A DNA stretch of 64,000 bases, from NCBI GenBank assembly GCA_963678705.1, contig OY783203.1:6262001-6326000 (forward strand), in the 5' to 3' direction. The stretch is from Panorpa germanica. Its lineage: Eukaryota; Arthropoda; Insecta; Mecoptera; Panorpidae. A program made the translations under genes and the position numbers. Position 1 is the first letter of the stretch. Each line of letters starts with the position of its first letter. This document shows positions 22,871 through 35,420 of the stretch, piece by piece. Under the pieces are notes generated by a model. It did not search any database and was not told where the DNA came from. It saw only the letters and a program-made list of their open reading frames with translations.

Positions 22871-23355
22871 TTATTCCTATTTATTACTATTCCTTTTTGA
22901 CCGTATGGAATGTACCCTTACAAAAGGAATTTAGTGTCGATTGTCTTAGATCAATTGAGATAGGCTACTGAATGTGTAGTAGCGAATCGCCACCCTACTT
23001 ATTGGTCCTCTATAGCGAGCAAATAATAATAATACCAATACTCAGTGATGCGTACGGGTACGCGTAAACGGGAAAGGGGTGGCATATGAGAGGGTAAGAG
23101 GGTGAGCGGGAGCCATGTTACAGTCGGATACGAGTATTTCGGGGTTGGGTTTAAGCAATCCGTGGGGATGCCACGCTATGCATACAGAACGACAAGGGGT
23201 GAATCTATATTGTTAGATGGTAGGGTATTTATTGTAAAAAAGGTACCCCCTTTGCTAAATACAATTCCTACTACGCATACATGTGACGGGCGAGCTTAAC
23301 AATAAATCATTTAATGTCAAATCTAGATGCTTTGAATATTTCATGTTTTTGCAAG

Positions 23356-23431
23356 TAATGAATAGTCATAGGAATATAACCATAGCTATAGATAATGGTG
23401 TTGCATATGGTTTTCATATTTAGTATACTTA
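23356..23431 (+). repeat. Direct repeat E, copy 2
   Basis: Same blocks as copy 1 with a longer spacer. The 485 bp between the copies has a CpG-rich stretch (GCGTACGGGTACGCGTAAACG) and no transposase. Solo remnants of a lost element or an old tandem duplication are both possible. Confidence 0.75.
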
Positions 23432-26267
23432 ATTCATATTGTTGACATTTTAAAATTTAAATATCAGTTTCATTTACAGTTAGGTTTGTTATTATTACTG
23501 ACCTTGACTAATTATTTGCCAGTTTTGTGCAAATGTGTAAACTTTCCCTTTTTTAAAAAAAAATCCCATTAAACCACAGGACCCTATAATAGCTCTGCTT
23601 AGAAAGTTTTTTTAAAGTATCTTCGGTTTGCGTAATATTTAATATATATACTTCTAAGTATTTGCGGTAAAATATGTCCGTTACTTATACACATATCCTT
23701 CCAAACACAAAACGTAAAGTCATGTATTATTTAACCGAAGTTTAACATAATTCCGTTACTTAGTTATTAAATAAATGTAAAAGACATTAAAAATCTTTGA
23801 CTAATATATTAATTTAATATGTAACATATATAAAATCTTGCATAAAAATTTATTAACGGTAGAAAAAGTTAATTGATGTCGAAAGATAAATTTTGTTGTT
23901 ATGTAACTTTAGATTATATTAAACTACAAAATGTTATAGAGCAGGTAAACTTTTATACGTTAAGTAAACCTTAAATATATGTAACTGTGTTTAGTGGGCT
24001 GTTATCCTAATACCAAAACCACGAACGTGCAAAAATATTGTTTGCAGATATTTTCAATTTATAGCTTATAATCCGATGAACATCAGGATTCTATTCTACA
24101 TATAACGTAAATATGTTTAAATTTTATACAGCTGATGTTATATCTATAATATTACATACTCATACTTCTTACTTCTTTGTACGTAAATTGCGCTTCAAAT
24201 TATGTACATAAGAATATAGAAGACCTTCACTAATAAAACATAAATTAAATGTACCATGCTACCCCTATTGTCAAACTTAATGTGACAAATTGTTGTATTA
24301 TTAAGTACATACTGCATGTTAAAGATCTTGAATTTTATACCACCTTGAGTTGTTAAAGATGTATATATTAACAATATGCTAGTAATGGTAAGCGTCCATA
24401 GGTCAGAACGAAAGCATTTACACAATTATTAGCATCAACACAAGAGGTATTTCTAAAAGCAATTCGCACTGCAACGCGGTTGAACACATTTATACGAGTA
24501 AACAAAACGATACTGCTTGCATACGACAATCGCTTCATTTCCCATCTCGTCTACGTTTCATTCATAACACAAAATGCTTTGAATGCTTTCCGTGCTGAAC
24601 TATGAACGCTTTCCATAATAGTTACTATTTGAGATGAACGTAGGTAGAGGCAGATGAGACACTTTACGAAAATCTAATCTGTGACAAATGTACACGCTGT
24701 ATAAAATAAAATATGGTTAGTTTAGAGTCTCAAATATTGTTTTAACTATTACGCAATTTAAATCATCTAAAATAAAGATGTCAAAAGATATAATATACTC
24801 GTATATCTAATTGACTGACATTAGTAGTCAGTATTGTTCTCTTCAAATGAGATCAACTTTATTACGTAATGATTTCGTTGCACATAAACAGTTCTTAAGT
24901 AGACACTTGGCTGAGAGTTTTAAACTCCTATATATAACTGTCTTACTAATAAACAAAAAGTTGCAGTGGTTCGTTTTTCAATTCCCACAAATCATAGGCT
25001 TGTTACAGAGAACATAAACATGCCAGGGTCCGCAGTTTCAAAGTGTCAGATAGCGCATAAGTGTAATGTGTACCAGCATTGCTTAGCTGTACTTCTGTAC
25101 CAATGAACCACTCTCATACATATAATATGCGGTATTCAAAAGTACTTTCAAAGTAACCAGTCCAATAGCCTAAGCCGGAGCCGAAGCCTAAAACAGAGAA
25201 ACAACTACCACGCAATGTAATAACACACTGTAATGGCATATCACGCATTCTGTATTTGCAAACTATTCCATGCAAATTCGTATCCATTCAACGATGCATT
25301 CAACAGAAACGACAATTCTTAGCATTAAATTCTGAATATAAAATATGTCTTTTATAATGGAGTATTTAAATTTTATTATGTGTGATTTTATTCATAATAT
25401 AATTCGTTTTATTTATCGATGCACATTTTAAATTGATTTTATAAGGCCGATGGAGGTTGCTGCAACAAAAACTGCGGTCAAAAATTTCTCACCACCTCAC
25501 CTAACGTAACCATTAACAATCAACGAGCAGCGATCAGAGCGATCAGCAACGTAAAAATGCCACAGCGCGTGCCACAATGATATATGGCAGCAGATTATTA
25601 CAAGGCCCATGCCTGTGCTGTTAAAATACAAGGTATTTTACATAATTTGTTTCAGATTGAATCTCCCCGATTATTATCATCATCGATTTATGGTAAATTG
25701 TTCTTCATTGTATTTTTTGCCAATTAAGTTTGGAATTTCCTCGAAGTATATATTGAAGCTAGCTCTCATTTTATCTACAAGTATATTAATACTTCCTTGC
25801 ATTTAGTAGTACATAAATCACGGTGCACAATTGCATCACAACTCTCGCTTGATTTCGCCAGGACACCAAACGTTATTTATGGGTAGGAATCAATAGATCA
25901 CCGCCTGAATGTATAGTGTTTCGTATAGACAGGGTGTCGTATTTGTGCAAAAACCCTTCTTTTACTTTTCTAATAGGTTTCATTAGATACAATGAGATAA
26001 TGTGCAAATTCACCAGATGCATACAACTAAATGCCAAACCCCAAATGTCAGACCCCTTGAATAAAGAAGTAGCGATGACAATGAGGCAGAATCCACTGTA
26101 GCGAATCTGTTTACCTATTGTTACAATATCTATTGATCGCTGTAATCGTTAATCGATAACAACCAATGAAATCGTCCAATTATTTTCAAATAAATTATTA
26201 AATTTAGATATACTCGTACTCATACATATGGCAATGCAATTCGAATGTGTCACGCAAATTACCAGCA
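23432..26267. other. AT-rich DNA without recognisable genes
   Basis: Three copies of TACTCGTA/TACGAGTA (24493, 24796, 26211). Short ORFs show no protein-like features. No RNA gene found. Confidence 0.5.
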
Positions 26268-26453
26268 ATGGACGCTTCAGCAGATTCCTGGAATCGGCGA
26301 ATCCCCTTCGCGTCCGTCTCTTCATCTCTCGCATTTTCCATCGCCATAAATCAGGCGACAGGACGCCTCGCTTCTCTGGTTCTGGTTCTGTTACTTGGCC
26401 TCCATCCGTTTTTCACGATTCAAGCACATTGCCGTCGTAGTTCACAGTTCTAG
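26268..26453 (+). CDS. Candidate signal-peptide ORF, possible first coding exon
   Basis: The ATG at 26268, in the context CAGCAATGG, opens a 61-residue frame to TAG at 26451-26453. The composition is far less AT-biased than the surroundings. Residues about 1-34 are mixed and polar (MDASADSWNRR at the start). They are followed by the hydrophobic LASLVLVLLLGLHPFF and the small-residue end TIQAHC, which resembles a signal peptide or membrane anchor with a long amino-terminal region. If it is an exon, a donor is needed before the stop; only weak GT sites are present (near GCCGTCGTAGTT). No family was recognised. Overlapping frames on the same strand are shadows. Confidence 0.3.
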   Translation: MDASADSWNRRIPFASVSSSLAFSIAINQATGRLASLVLVLLLGLHPFFTIQAHCRRSSQF

Positions 26454-26533
26454 GCTGGATTTGTGATATGTTTTTGTTTGTTCTGCCAGTTCGTCTGTTC
26501 TCATGCTCTCGGGCGGTGGTATTTTCTCATGTG

Positions 26534-26555
26534 GATTCCCGATTCCCGATTCCCG
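26534..26555. repeat. GATTCCC tandem repeat
   Basis: Three consecutive GATTCCC units in a GC-richer area. Confidence 0.85.
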
Positions 26556-26559
26556 TTGC

Positions 26560-27600
26560 CATGGCACTGAATCTAGACAGTTTCTGCTTGCTTACTGTAC
26601 GATATACCTCGCAAATCGTAAGTCGCACATACGAGTAGCATTCAGAACACCGCGTTGAGGAGGAGCGGATGCGAACGTTTTCATGCGGATCTCTGTCTCA
26701 ATACCGTACGTTTAATTTGCTCCCGTGTCCAAACTTTCGTACATAAGTATCAATAATGTGGTTCATTGTTTATCACATATTCCGATGTCATGAACGTATA
26801 TCCATCAGGACGGATAAGTGGGGATTAGGGTGCTCCATCACTTCGACGGCTCAACAGACGGCTTCCTTCTCCTTTAGAAATGCACTCACGACGTAGACTA
26901 TGGACTGTGGTAGAATGCGATGTACTGTTTTCGTAGATAAACCACTTTGAAGTTTTTTTTAACAAATAAAACATGTCGTTTATAAATCACTTATTATTTG
27001 TTTTGCCATACATTTTAGAAGTGCCGCTCTGAGCCTTCGTTAAGCCTATGTTGTGAGACAGGTGTCTTAAAATATCGTGGGTACAGCTCAACACCGAGCA
27101 GTCGAACCGAACAGGCTCAACAGTCAAACGGGAGGTTTATGCGTCTAGAACCTAGCCTTTGACCAATGAGCGTCTGGCGTGAAAGCCACACGTGTGTCAG
27201 ATACTATGTACATCTCTTAATTAAGAGCCACAGCCAAAGTTCATAAAAGAGACGTGCAGCGGTGCAGACGTTTCTATGGAATGTTGTTCGGTCATTGAAA
27301 ATGGCGTATGTACGAGTAACTATGAGCAGAGCATAATTCTTTCTCGGATGACATGGTATTCAAGAAATCTGTGGTACCAAGTCATTTATGTCATTGTATG
27401 TGTCACATGTGTGAATTTCATGTATTTTTCTAAGAGCCAAACAATCCCGGTGAGCGGTGAGATCTTAAAATATCTATTTAAAAATAAAGCTTTTTCATAG
27501 CTTTACTTCATTTATTTATAGATGCAAAACAGAGATTTAAAGTGAAAAAAGTAAATCACATAAATGTGAAAAAACTTTTATATACCTACTTCCACAAGTA
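26560..27600. other. GC-moderate DNA with possible regulatory content
   Basis: Two TACGAGTA octamers (26630, 27311). An ATAAAAGA motif near 27243, followed by GACGTGCAGCGGTGCAGACG, could be a TATA-type promoter but has no clear initiator. No gene recognised. Confidence 0.3.
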
Positions 27601-27682
27601 AACGGGGTATTTGGTAAATACGGTCTCCAAAAACTGTTTTTATTTTATTGTACGAGTAGGTGAGTTTCTCCGTTTTCATAAG

Positions 27683-27937
27683 ATGAATGTGTTTGCGTCG
27701 GGACGCTTCGGCCTCGAGTCCTTAACCCATACCCGTAACCGTCTGCGTGCCGCGGGTTTCTGCTCCTGGCCGATCCCCCTGGATGTACCATACCATGTTG
27801 GTAGACGACACGGTACACGAATCATTCTCCTGATTGTCAGATTCTGTTTTGTAGTTTATCGTTTTATCTGCATTCCTCATGTCTCCAGACGTCGTACGTC
27901 GGGCACATGTAACTTCACGCGCTCCGTCTCAAGTTAA
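27683..27937 (+). CDS. Unrecognised 84-residue ORF in a GC-rich patch
   Basis: The ATG at 27683 opens 84 codons to TAA at 27935-27937. The first half is GC-rich (starting MNVFASGRFGLESL) and contains the hydrophobic IILLIVRFCFVVY, and the end is Arg/Ser-rich. No domain was recognised. The balanced codon use may only reflect the GC-rich patch (27680-27950). A chance ORF is as likely as a real exon. Confidence 0.15.
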   Translation: MNVFASGRFGLESLTHTRNRLRAAGFCSWPIPLDVPYHVGRRHGTRIILLIVRFCFVVYRFICIPHVSRRRTSGTCNFTRSVSS

Positions 27938-28269
27938 AGTCATATATTTTCCCTAGACGTCATTTTCCGTTCGAAAAGTATTTTAATCAATTATAGAACA
28001 CTATCTTTAGAGCAACAACAAACAACGATGGAGCTCCATTCCATCTCATGGAGATTGTGGATAAATTCACGCAATGAACACTCATGATAATATTCAATTG
28101 TATATGTTTATGCACTCGTGTAGGTAGCAAGCTCATTTAATGCAGCTTTAATACGTGTATTTAACTCCGATATTACTAATACGTTAATTTATAACAACAA
28201 ATTATATAATAATCATTATTATAATAGAACACACGCATTCCCAACACGCGGCGTGATGTGGTGGTGTTG

Positions 28270-28297
28270 CACATGATCACATGATCACATGATCATT
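28270..28297. repeat. ACATGATC tandem, self-complementary
   Basis: Three ACATGATC units in which ATGATCACATGATCAT-like palindromes form. They could be binding sites for a dimeric factor, but nothing else supports that. Confidence 0.8.
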
Positions 28298-28299
28298 GA

Positions 28300-30150
28300 G
28301 GTAGGTCTTACCAGCGCATTTTGCACATAATTCTTGATGCTCATAAAATCTGGTTTAATGGTTTACTCTGCTCCCTCTTCGTTTGCTTTAAGGACAACGA
28401 AACCCACAGCTATCTCTCCCTTTACTTGAGTTTCTTTATCAACGAGTATGAAAGAGACAACAATATTCTTCTTGTTTGTTTCTACACCCTAAGGTTACAA
28501 GTCATTAAATCACTTTAAAACGTTCTTACCAAGTCGTTAATGTTTTATGTTAACCACTTCTAATGGATTTTAATGTTTTTGAAATTATTATGTCATAATT
28601 TTGTCTTTATTTTATAGAGTAAAATAAAAACTTTTATATTTATTTAATTACGTATTCGTTACAGAAGGTGTAATGATATATACTTCAGATAAGTGTATTA
28701 CCTGTAACTTAACGAATTAGATAAATTTATCACTTAGTGGCATTCTGGTTATCTAAATTAATAGAAAAAGATAACGTAAAATGCTACACATGTCAAAATA
28801 AGGACAAGAGTAGCAGCCTGGATAATGGGGCAATATCGTAGCTCTAGTTTACTTTTATTCAAAAAGCAAACAAAACAGAGAACAGTGTAAACAAAACAAC
28901 AATAGAGTTCAACTTCTATTTACCACTCACATTTTGTCTAGCAAATCCCAGGACCGAGGATGTTGATTTTTTTTATTTTTTTGCTTTCTATTTTTAGTTC
29001 TGTTTTTAGGGTGAGAAATGATTCGCAAATTGTGAAGTAACAAGGGTTGAATAACTAACATTTTCTATAATCCTTTTGAATTAAAAGATGGAGGAAAAGT
29101 TACGTTATGAACTAACAAAACCCTAAATACACAGGCGTGAAAATATGGAGACATTCACTGATTGTAAAGATCACATTATCTACTTATTGTATGCGTTACG
29201 CATTAAGGGATCTGATTGCCAGATATATTTTTTGATTCAAGGTGTTTTATTTCATAAACCTTGAATATTTTTTTTTTAGCATATTTTATGTTTTAAGAAT
29301 GCATTTGAACAGTGAACGGCACAATTTGAATTTACAATTTGTTTTTAGAATGTTACAAATTTCTCGAAATATTCTCGAAAACTAACAAAAAGGAAAATAT
29401 TACGGATATGACATATTTATTATATTATATATATATTTATATATATTAGAACATGTGAAATAGTACATCTCGTATTTTCCGTAGTTGTGAGTGGCATCAA
29501 CCTATAGTATACGTCGTATGAGCATGTATACGGTTTTGTTGAGTCCAAAGTGACGTCGATCCGGCGCTTTGTAATATCCGGAGAAATGTAGACGTGGGGA
29601 TCTATTTCAAAGTCCAATTTGAGAGGACTGGAACGAAATAAACATCGTTCTCTACCCGCTAATGTCAACGAAGTTGTAATGCACTTTTTTATATACTCTT
29701 ATTCGTACAGATACATAAAAATGAGCACTATTTCCGATATTAATTATAATATCAACGATCTTCTACCAATTCTGAAATTTTATGTGATTACATTTAAAAT
29801 GTAATGGCACCCAAAAATATTAATTTAATACCTCTACGCTCTCGACCAATATTCTGATTTTAAATATATAACAGTAACAAGTAATAAAATAAATATGAAT
29901 TATTTCTAATAGCTTTTAGATTTATATAATCAATTAGAACTTTTTTATCAATCAGACAAAATGAATGATCAATCAGTAATTAATTATATGGTATGCGTTA
30001 ACTTAATGATTCAACTTATCATAGCTAATTATTGCTTTATTTAATTATGTATTATTTAGCATAAATTATTAAAGATTTATATCAGACTGCTAATTCACAG
30101 TGTGTATGTGTGTGTGTGTTTGTTACGGTTTAAGTAGTCAATATCGGATT
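28300..30150. other. AT-rich DNA without recognisable genes
   Basis: Short ORFs only. A (TG)n tract lies at about 30100-30120. Confidence 0.5.
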
Positions 30151-30151
30151 G

Positions 30152-30262
30152 AAATGTAACGCTTAAACTAGCTTGTATCATGCTAGGAAGTTAAATCTTG
30201 CACACTACGTTACAATTTCTATCGAGAAACAAAATAGAAACCTTGGAACTTGCTTGCAGTAA
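30152..30262 (+). repeat. Dispersed repeat family C, copy 3
   Basis: AAATGTAACGCTTAAACTAG, ATCATGCTAGGAAGTTAAA, CTTGCACACTACGTTAC and CCTTGGAACTTGCTTG match the other family C members. The 5' GTAACG and the CGTTAC about 45 bases on could pair. Confidence 0.75.
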
Positions 30263-30292
30263 GTCTATAAATATTTTTGTTTAGTTATATAT

Positions 30293-30320
30293 AAGTATAG
30301 TATAGTATAGTTATAGTATA
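30293..30320. repeat. (AGTAT)n microsatellite
   Basis: About five AGTAT-type units, with one expanded. Confidence 0.8.
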
Positions 30321-33036
30321 AGTTGAGTTTTAGTTAGTTAATTAAATTCGAATTTTTTTTAAAGTTTAATTTATATACCGAAATTTATTTCTAATAAAAC
30401 TAAACCACTGCCTAAGAATATTTAAAAAATTAAACAAAGCCACAACAATTTGTAGTAAATCAATTACAGGTATTGTACGAATAAAAGTAGTCCTCATGTA
30501 ATATATTAAAATAAATTCTGTATAATTTCAGTGATCGTTCTCCTCTTCCATTTACATCATTTCCTTTACAATATAATATTCTGTGAAGCTTTTCAATGCG
30601 TGATAACCAAAATTCAAGTCCCTTTATTTCAATGGCGTCCGTTTGAGGTGGCGAGGGAGTTAACATTGTGTTATTTCGGTGCTTTTCAACACTGCTTTTC
30701 ATTTATTAGACTACTTTAAATGGGGTTGCTACCATTCATCAAAATATGTATACATTACTGTATAGATATAGCGATTTTATATATAATTTTACATTAGTTA
30801 CTTTTACATTTTTATAAAAACCTAACTAGTAATTATAATTCTCAGAAACTTCTCTATACTTGTATATTACCTAAAAATAAACATTGAGAAGTTATAATTC
30901 GTGTTTGCAATAACGTTGAAAATAGCAGACTGATTGTTCAATGTGGGGTGTTGAAGGCGCACCGCTTCCCCTATTTTCCTTTATTTAAAATACTGAAAGC
31001 GAAATTCAATTTGCTATAAATTAAATTTAAAGAATAATGTGCGTGTAGAATTCTTTTAATTTACAATATTAGTTTCAAACTAAATTTATAGAAGTCATTC
31101 GCAGATTATTGAAAAAGAAAAGAAAAAAATTATTTCCACATACATGAGTTCCAATTGACTTTATTTTTTGTTGGGGTGAAAACTTCATTTAATTATTTAT
31201 TCACTGTGTTATTTTGATCAATTATTTAAATTCTGAAAACGTATAAATACGTTTGCGTCACAATGTTGGTCTGTTGTAGTTAGCAAAAACAGTTTATACT
31301 GAATATTACAATATTTGTCTTTAAAAGTTGGAGATATTTTTTATTGTTATAACAACGTAACTGAATACAAATCTATTTTGAGAAGTTGAAAGTTTTCAAA
31401 GTATTGCAGTGAATCACAAGATTCTTCATGCGTCATCTTCAGGGACTATATTTTATTCTTTTTTATTCCGTGGAATTAAATTTACTGATGTTGTAAGCCC
31501 AGGGCTTAGTGAATTAAAAACTTTCAAAGTACCGAAATAATTACAAGCTTCTTGTAGATTGGTAATTGCATTTTGATCATCTTGGCTTATGGCTTTATTG
31601 TGGATTCCTGCGTGTGTTTAAAACATGGCTGCCATAAACAGCAGCATCTGATGACTGTTGTACGAGCTAGGTCAACAGTTTTCTAACCTTGATTCCGTTT
31701 GATTCAATTTTGTATTATTATAGGTTACGAAACCTCATAACAAGTTATTAAATAGAACTATAAATAAAAAATAAATTAGTTTTTTTTATTAGAAATTAGA
31801 AAATTAGTTATTGGTGTTTTTATATAGATACATCATATGAATTTTTAATAAGAATTTTTATTGTAACCTAGAAAACTACATCCAACATATTTCGTTAGGT
31901 TAAAAGAAAACACTTTAATTATAGCTCATTATTAAGTTATCCAAAAAAAAAAAACTATAAATTCTGAACCATCCGGCAGTTTTAGTACATAAATCAACTC
32001 CAGCCGTCATTTTTACCTTCTCAGTTCTCATATGTTTTTTTAAAAGTAAAACGTGTTGTAGAACGCCGAATCCAAAAACCCAATTACTAGAAAACACCCC
32101 TGGAGTTTTAAAACGTAACTATTAGTAGGAGGAGGCAGTCACGGCAGAGGCACGGCAGCTCTAAAACCTAAAATAGTAAAAATGGGTATGGCAAATCTGA
32201 AATAACTTACTTAGATACAAGAGAGAGATAGTGATATAAATTAATAATAATAAGATAGAAAGAGATAAAGATATTAATGATATAGTTTCAGTTGAAATGT
32301 AATAACAGGGTCAAAAATATGAAAAGGATACGGATGTATCCTTGTATCCCTGTGAGCTGCAGTCCCAAAGGACACCAAAGAGTGAGGGAGATGCAGAACA
32401 CATCCTTGCAGCCCCTCAACAAAAATAAAATGAGTAATATAGTGTCAAAAATTGTATGGTCCGACATTAACAAATGTAATGATTCTATTATCATAATGAA
32501 CGGTAAGATGGGGGGAAGGGGGTTACTTTTGCCGTTCGCCGTTCGCGATAGCATCTGAACGGAACGTATTATTCATAACGTGAATCTTAATGGGGTTCGG
32601 GCTCCGCTGAATGAGGGATGACTAAACCGGGCCACCGAGAAATTAATATGTCATAAAAAACAGACAGACGACCAAAGCAACTGAAATGCTCGTAAAATCG
32701 AGTGAAGTATTTGTATTCCTTGTCAATGTTGTGGACTCCAGTGCAGGATGAAGTGAAACGGAGAACGGACAGAGAACGGGGAACAAGGAAGGGAGATACT
32801 CCGGCAATTCTCTTGTTGTGCTTGTGTTTTCCTTCATTCCGCGAGTTTTGAACTAACGGAACACGTGGTTTTGTGTACAGCGCAGACCGTGCGGACACTT
32901 AGCGTGCCAAGAATGCTAACAGAGGAATGCTAGAATGCTGGACTCCAGTTAGCTAATTGTACGCCTTAAGCTACTTTATATGCAATATTTGTGCGTACAA
33001 CTTCCAACTAGGTATACCCACAACGTAGTATACACA
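30321..33036. other. AT-rich DNA without recognisable genes
   Basis: ORFs at 32288-32558 overlap on both strands and look fortuitous. Near 32330 GGATAC-GGAT-GTATCC is a small hairpin. GC content rises from 32.5 kb on. Confidence 0.45.
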
Positions 33037-33080
33037 CGAGGAAGACGAGGACGACGAGGAAGACGAGGAAGACAAGGAAG
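33037..33080. repeat. (GARGAC)n tandem tract
   Basis: GAGGAAGAC and GAGGACGAC units of about 44 bp. The plus strand would encode an acidic Glu/Asp run, but the frame is short and unsupported. Confidence 0.85.
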
Positions 33081-33699
33081 CGTGGTCTGAGAGACAGAAA
33101 ATGAGATTTCAGTTAGCGTCACATGAATTATGAAGCTCATTCGGAAATACGTAGGTCGGAGAATCCGCTTTCCGGTTGGAAAATAAAGGGCCTTCATCGA
33201 GAAGGGAGTCTGCAAGGTTGACGGTTGTAGAAAATAGCGTGTAATCCTACATGCGGAAGAAAAACTCTTATGTGATACTGTTTCACGATGAAAGGACAAT
33301 GGAAAGTCAGTTATAATTTATTATAAAAATAATAAATTTGGAAAATATACATCATTTATTTTTATATCATAATACAAATATATATTTTTAGTAAAAATGT
33401 TATTTAACTTGACTTTGATACATTGTAAATAGGTTAAAATTATAAAAGTCAAAGCATAGACGGAAAGCCGGATGGAAATACCTTAGTCTGAAAACTTTAA
33501 ACAACGCACAAAGTAACTCATACCCAAATTCCGTACGAAACTTTTTAGCTATGAAGAATGCAAATGCAATGTCCTATAGAACAGACGAGATGATATACAC
33601 GGTAGCGGTACACGGGCTTTGCTCTCCGATGTTGAGATTGTATATTTTATATCGTGTACTATATAGTGATGTTTTGAATGCTGACAGCTCTCTATGGTA

Positions 33700-34060
33700 T
33701 TACCGCCCCGCTGTGAAATTCTATGTACTGTTGTACTATGCTACGTCCCGCACTTCGGCACCCCTCGGAACGCCTTCGTCCCCTTCCGCCCGTATAAACC
33801 AATCCGCTAAGCGGCACGGACCCGGCGAATGAGCGAGCTAGAGCACGCAGCCGCAACGCTGGACTCGGCTAGCGTAGAGGCAACTGGCAAACTGTGGATA
33901 CGGAGGATGGAAGGATAGAAACATGGGGGAAGAGGAGAGGAAGAGTGGTAGAGTGGCAGAGTGGCGGCAAATAGTGGAGTCAGGAGTGACGGGCTTACGA
34001 TTTTGACAGCTAGCATACACCATGAGTGAGGCAGTCATTTTCTCGACGCGTTCCAAATAC
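33700..34060. promoter_or_regulatory. GC-rich island with TATAAA-like box
   Basis: A CpG-rich start (CGCACTTCGGCACCCCTCGG, CCGCCCGTATAAACC) turns into a purine-rich stretch (GGAAGAGGAGAGGAAGAG). GTATAAA at 33791-33797 could be a TATA box. No initiator was found at the right distance. ORFs on both strands overlap and none is convincing. Confidence 0.25.
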
Positions 34061-34828
34061 CACGTGAATGTATTCCACTCATATTATATACGCGCGTGGT
34101 ACACGTTGAATGAGTAGATCCCGCGAAATGAGTGACAATGTGACATGCCTAAATTTAACACGTGTACTTATTTGATTATTATTTTATTTATAAACATCAA
34201 TAATTTTCTAATGAGTTACACAAGTTGTCAACAGGCAATAATAAACTTTCAGTGCTTAAGCAGTCGATGGATATCGTGAAGTGGTCGTGAGGTCCAATGT
34301 TGGTCTATGCTGTGTGTTAATTAATAAGCTTTGTCATGTATTTATTTAAACATATTAATGACAATATTTTTAATTCTGATCAGGAATTGTCAAAAACTTC
34401 TTTTGATCTTTAATTATTGTTTATTTTTCGTTTAAAGTTTATAAATGATAACAAATTAAAACAATATATGAATCCAGTTCTAAATTCTAAATAGTTCTAA
34501 ACAATTAGGTGAATAATTATTCAACTATAGTGTCCTGTACTCAGTGGACATGGTCTGTGGTGATCTAACATCGTGTGTAGCAATCTGCACTCGATCAGTG
34601 ATTCCAAATGGATTACATACTTCTCTTCCGTTCATCGAGCTGCAAGAACTGAGGTGAATATATATGGAGTCATTACTTATTAAGGATCAAACAGGTCAAT
34701 TAATAACAATAACAATAATACTCGTATAACTAGCCAGTAATTTAATAGACACATCACATCCATATACTGTATGCGAGTATACACAGGGCTCTACTAATTG
34801 ATTCTGATCTGTGTTTTCACGCACTCAC

Positions 34829-35417
34829 CTTCCGTTACCGGTCTATTGGAGTGCCGAACTGGAAGTGGAGGCGGATTGGGTTGTACTGTATTGTCGATTG
34901 CACAATTAAAATTACGTATTATAAAACTAGTACATGCCGTCAGATGAAAAATAATAAAACCAGTTTCCAGTTGAATTCTTGTTGCACTTTGCTGGACATG
35001 TTCTGTGCTATTGTGTGCTTGGCGCTCGTGGATCTGGATGAATATCAATAACACTTTGTCTTCGCGGTTATTCTGTTTATTACAATTATACAATATTTGT
35101 TTTTGTACAAAAGATATACGCTCACGCTCACGCTCACACGCTTGCGATAAATTTAAAATCAAAAACAGTTGAGATGTGCAGTGTATTCGTAACATAGTGG
35201 AAGTCAAGCGCGGTTCGAGCTGAAAGACTTCGCGTTGGTAAAGTACTTCGTAAGCATATGTATCACTAAAACTGAAACCTGTTTTTCGCGATTCACATTT
35301 CGCATAGTATTCTCCGTCTTCGTTTTGTTGTTGCGTTACTTGTGACCGTAATGCGTTCCGTAACGGCACGCATAATCTTATATTTGTCCTTTTAAAGAGA
35401 TAACGATTAAACTTCTA
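34829..35417 (-). other. Candidate minus-strand exon with a 190-codon open frame
   Basis: On the minus strand a frame stays open from about 35417 to 34794, the longest in the window, with no ATG near its start. It begins after a TAG near 35420. It is interrupted at 34829/34828 by GGAAG|GTGAGTGC, a near-perfect splice donor, so an exon could end at 34829. Features include a Gln/Asn patch (TQQQNEDGEYY), an ERERER run from a CGCTCA microsatellite (35119-35138) and PNPPPLPVR near the donor. No domain was recognised. The exon could be coding or part of a 5' UTR. The plus-strand ORF at 34851-35051 is a shadow. Confidence 0.3.
35119..35138. repeat. (CGCTCA)n microsatellite
   Basis: Three CGCTCA units and a partial fourth, inside the minus-strand open frame. 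Confidence 0.85.
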
Positions 35418-35420
35418 TCA

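Noticed and set aside
32976..33299. A 107-codon minus-strand ORF
   Set aside because: The start is a TTG, the end is driven by the GARGAC microsatellite, and no domain is recognised.
33551..33832. A 93-codon plus-strand ORF starting with ATG
   Set aside because: The composition shifts abruptly, no domain or leader is visible, and it overlaps a GC-rich island with ORFs on both strands.
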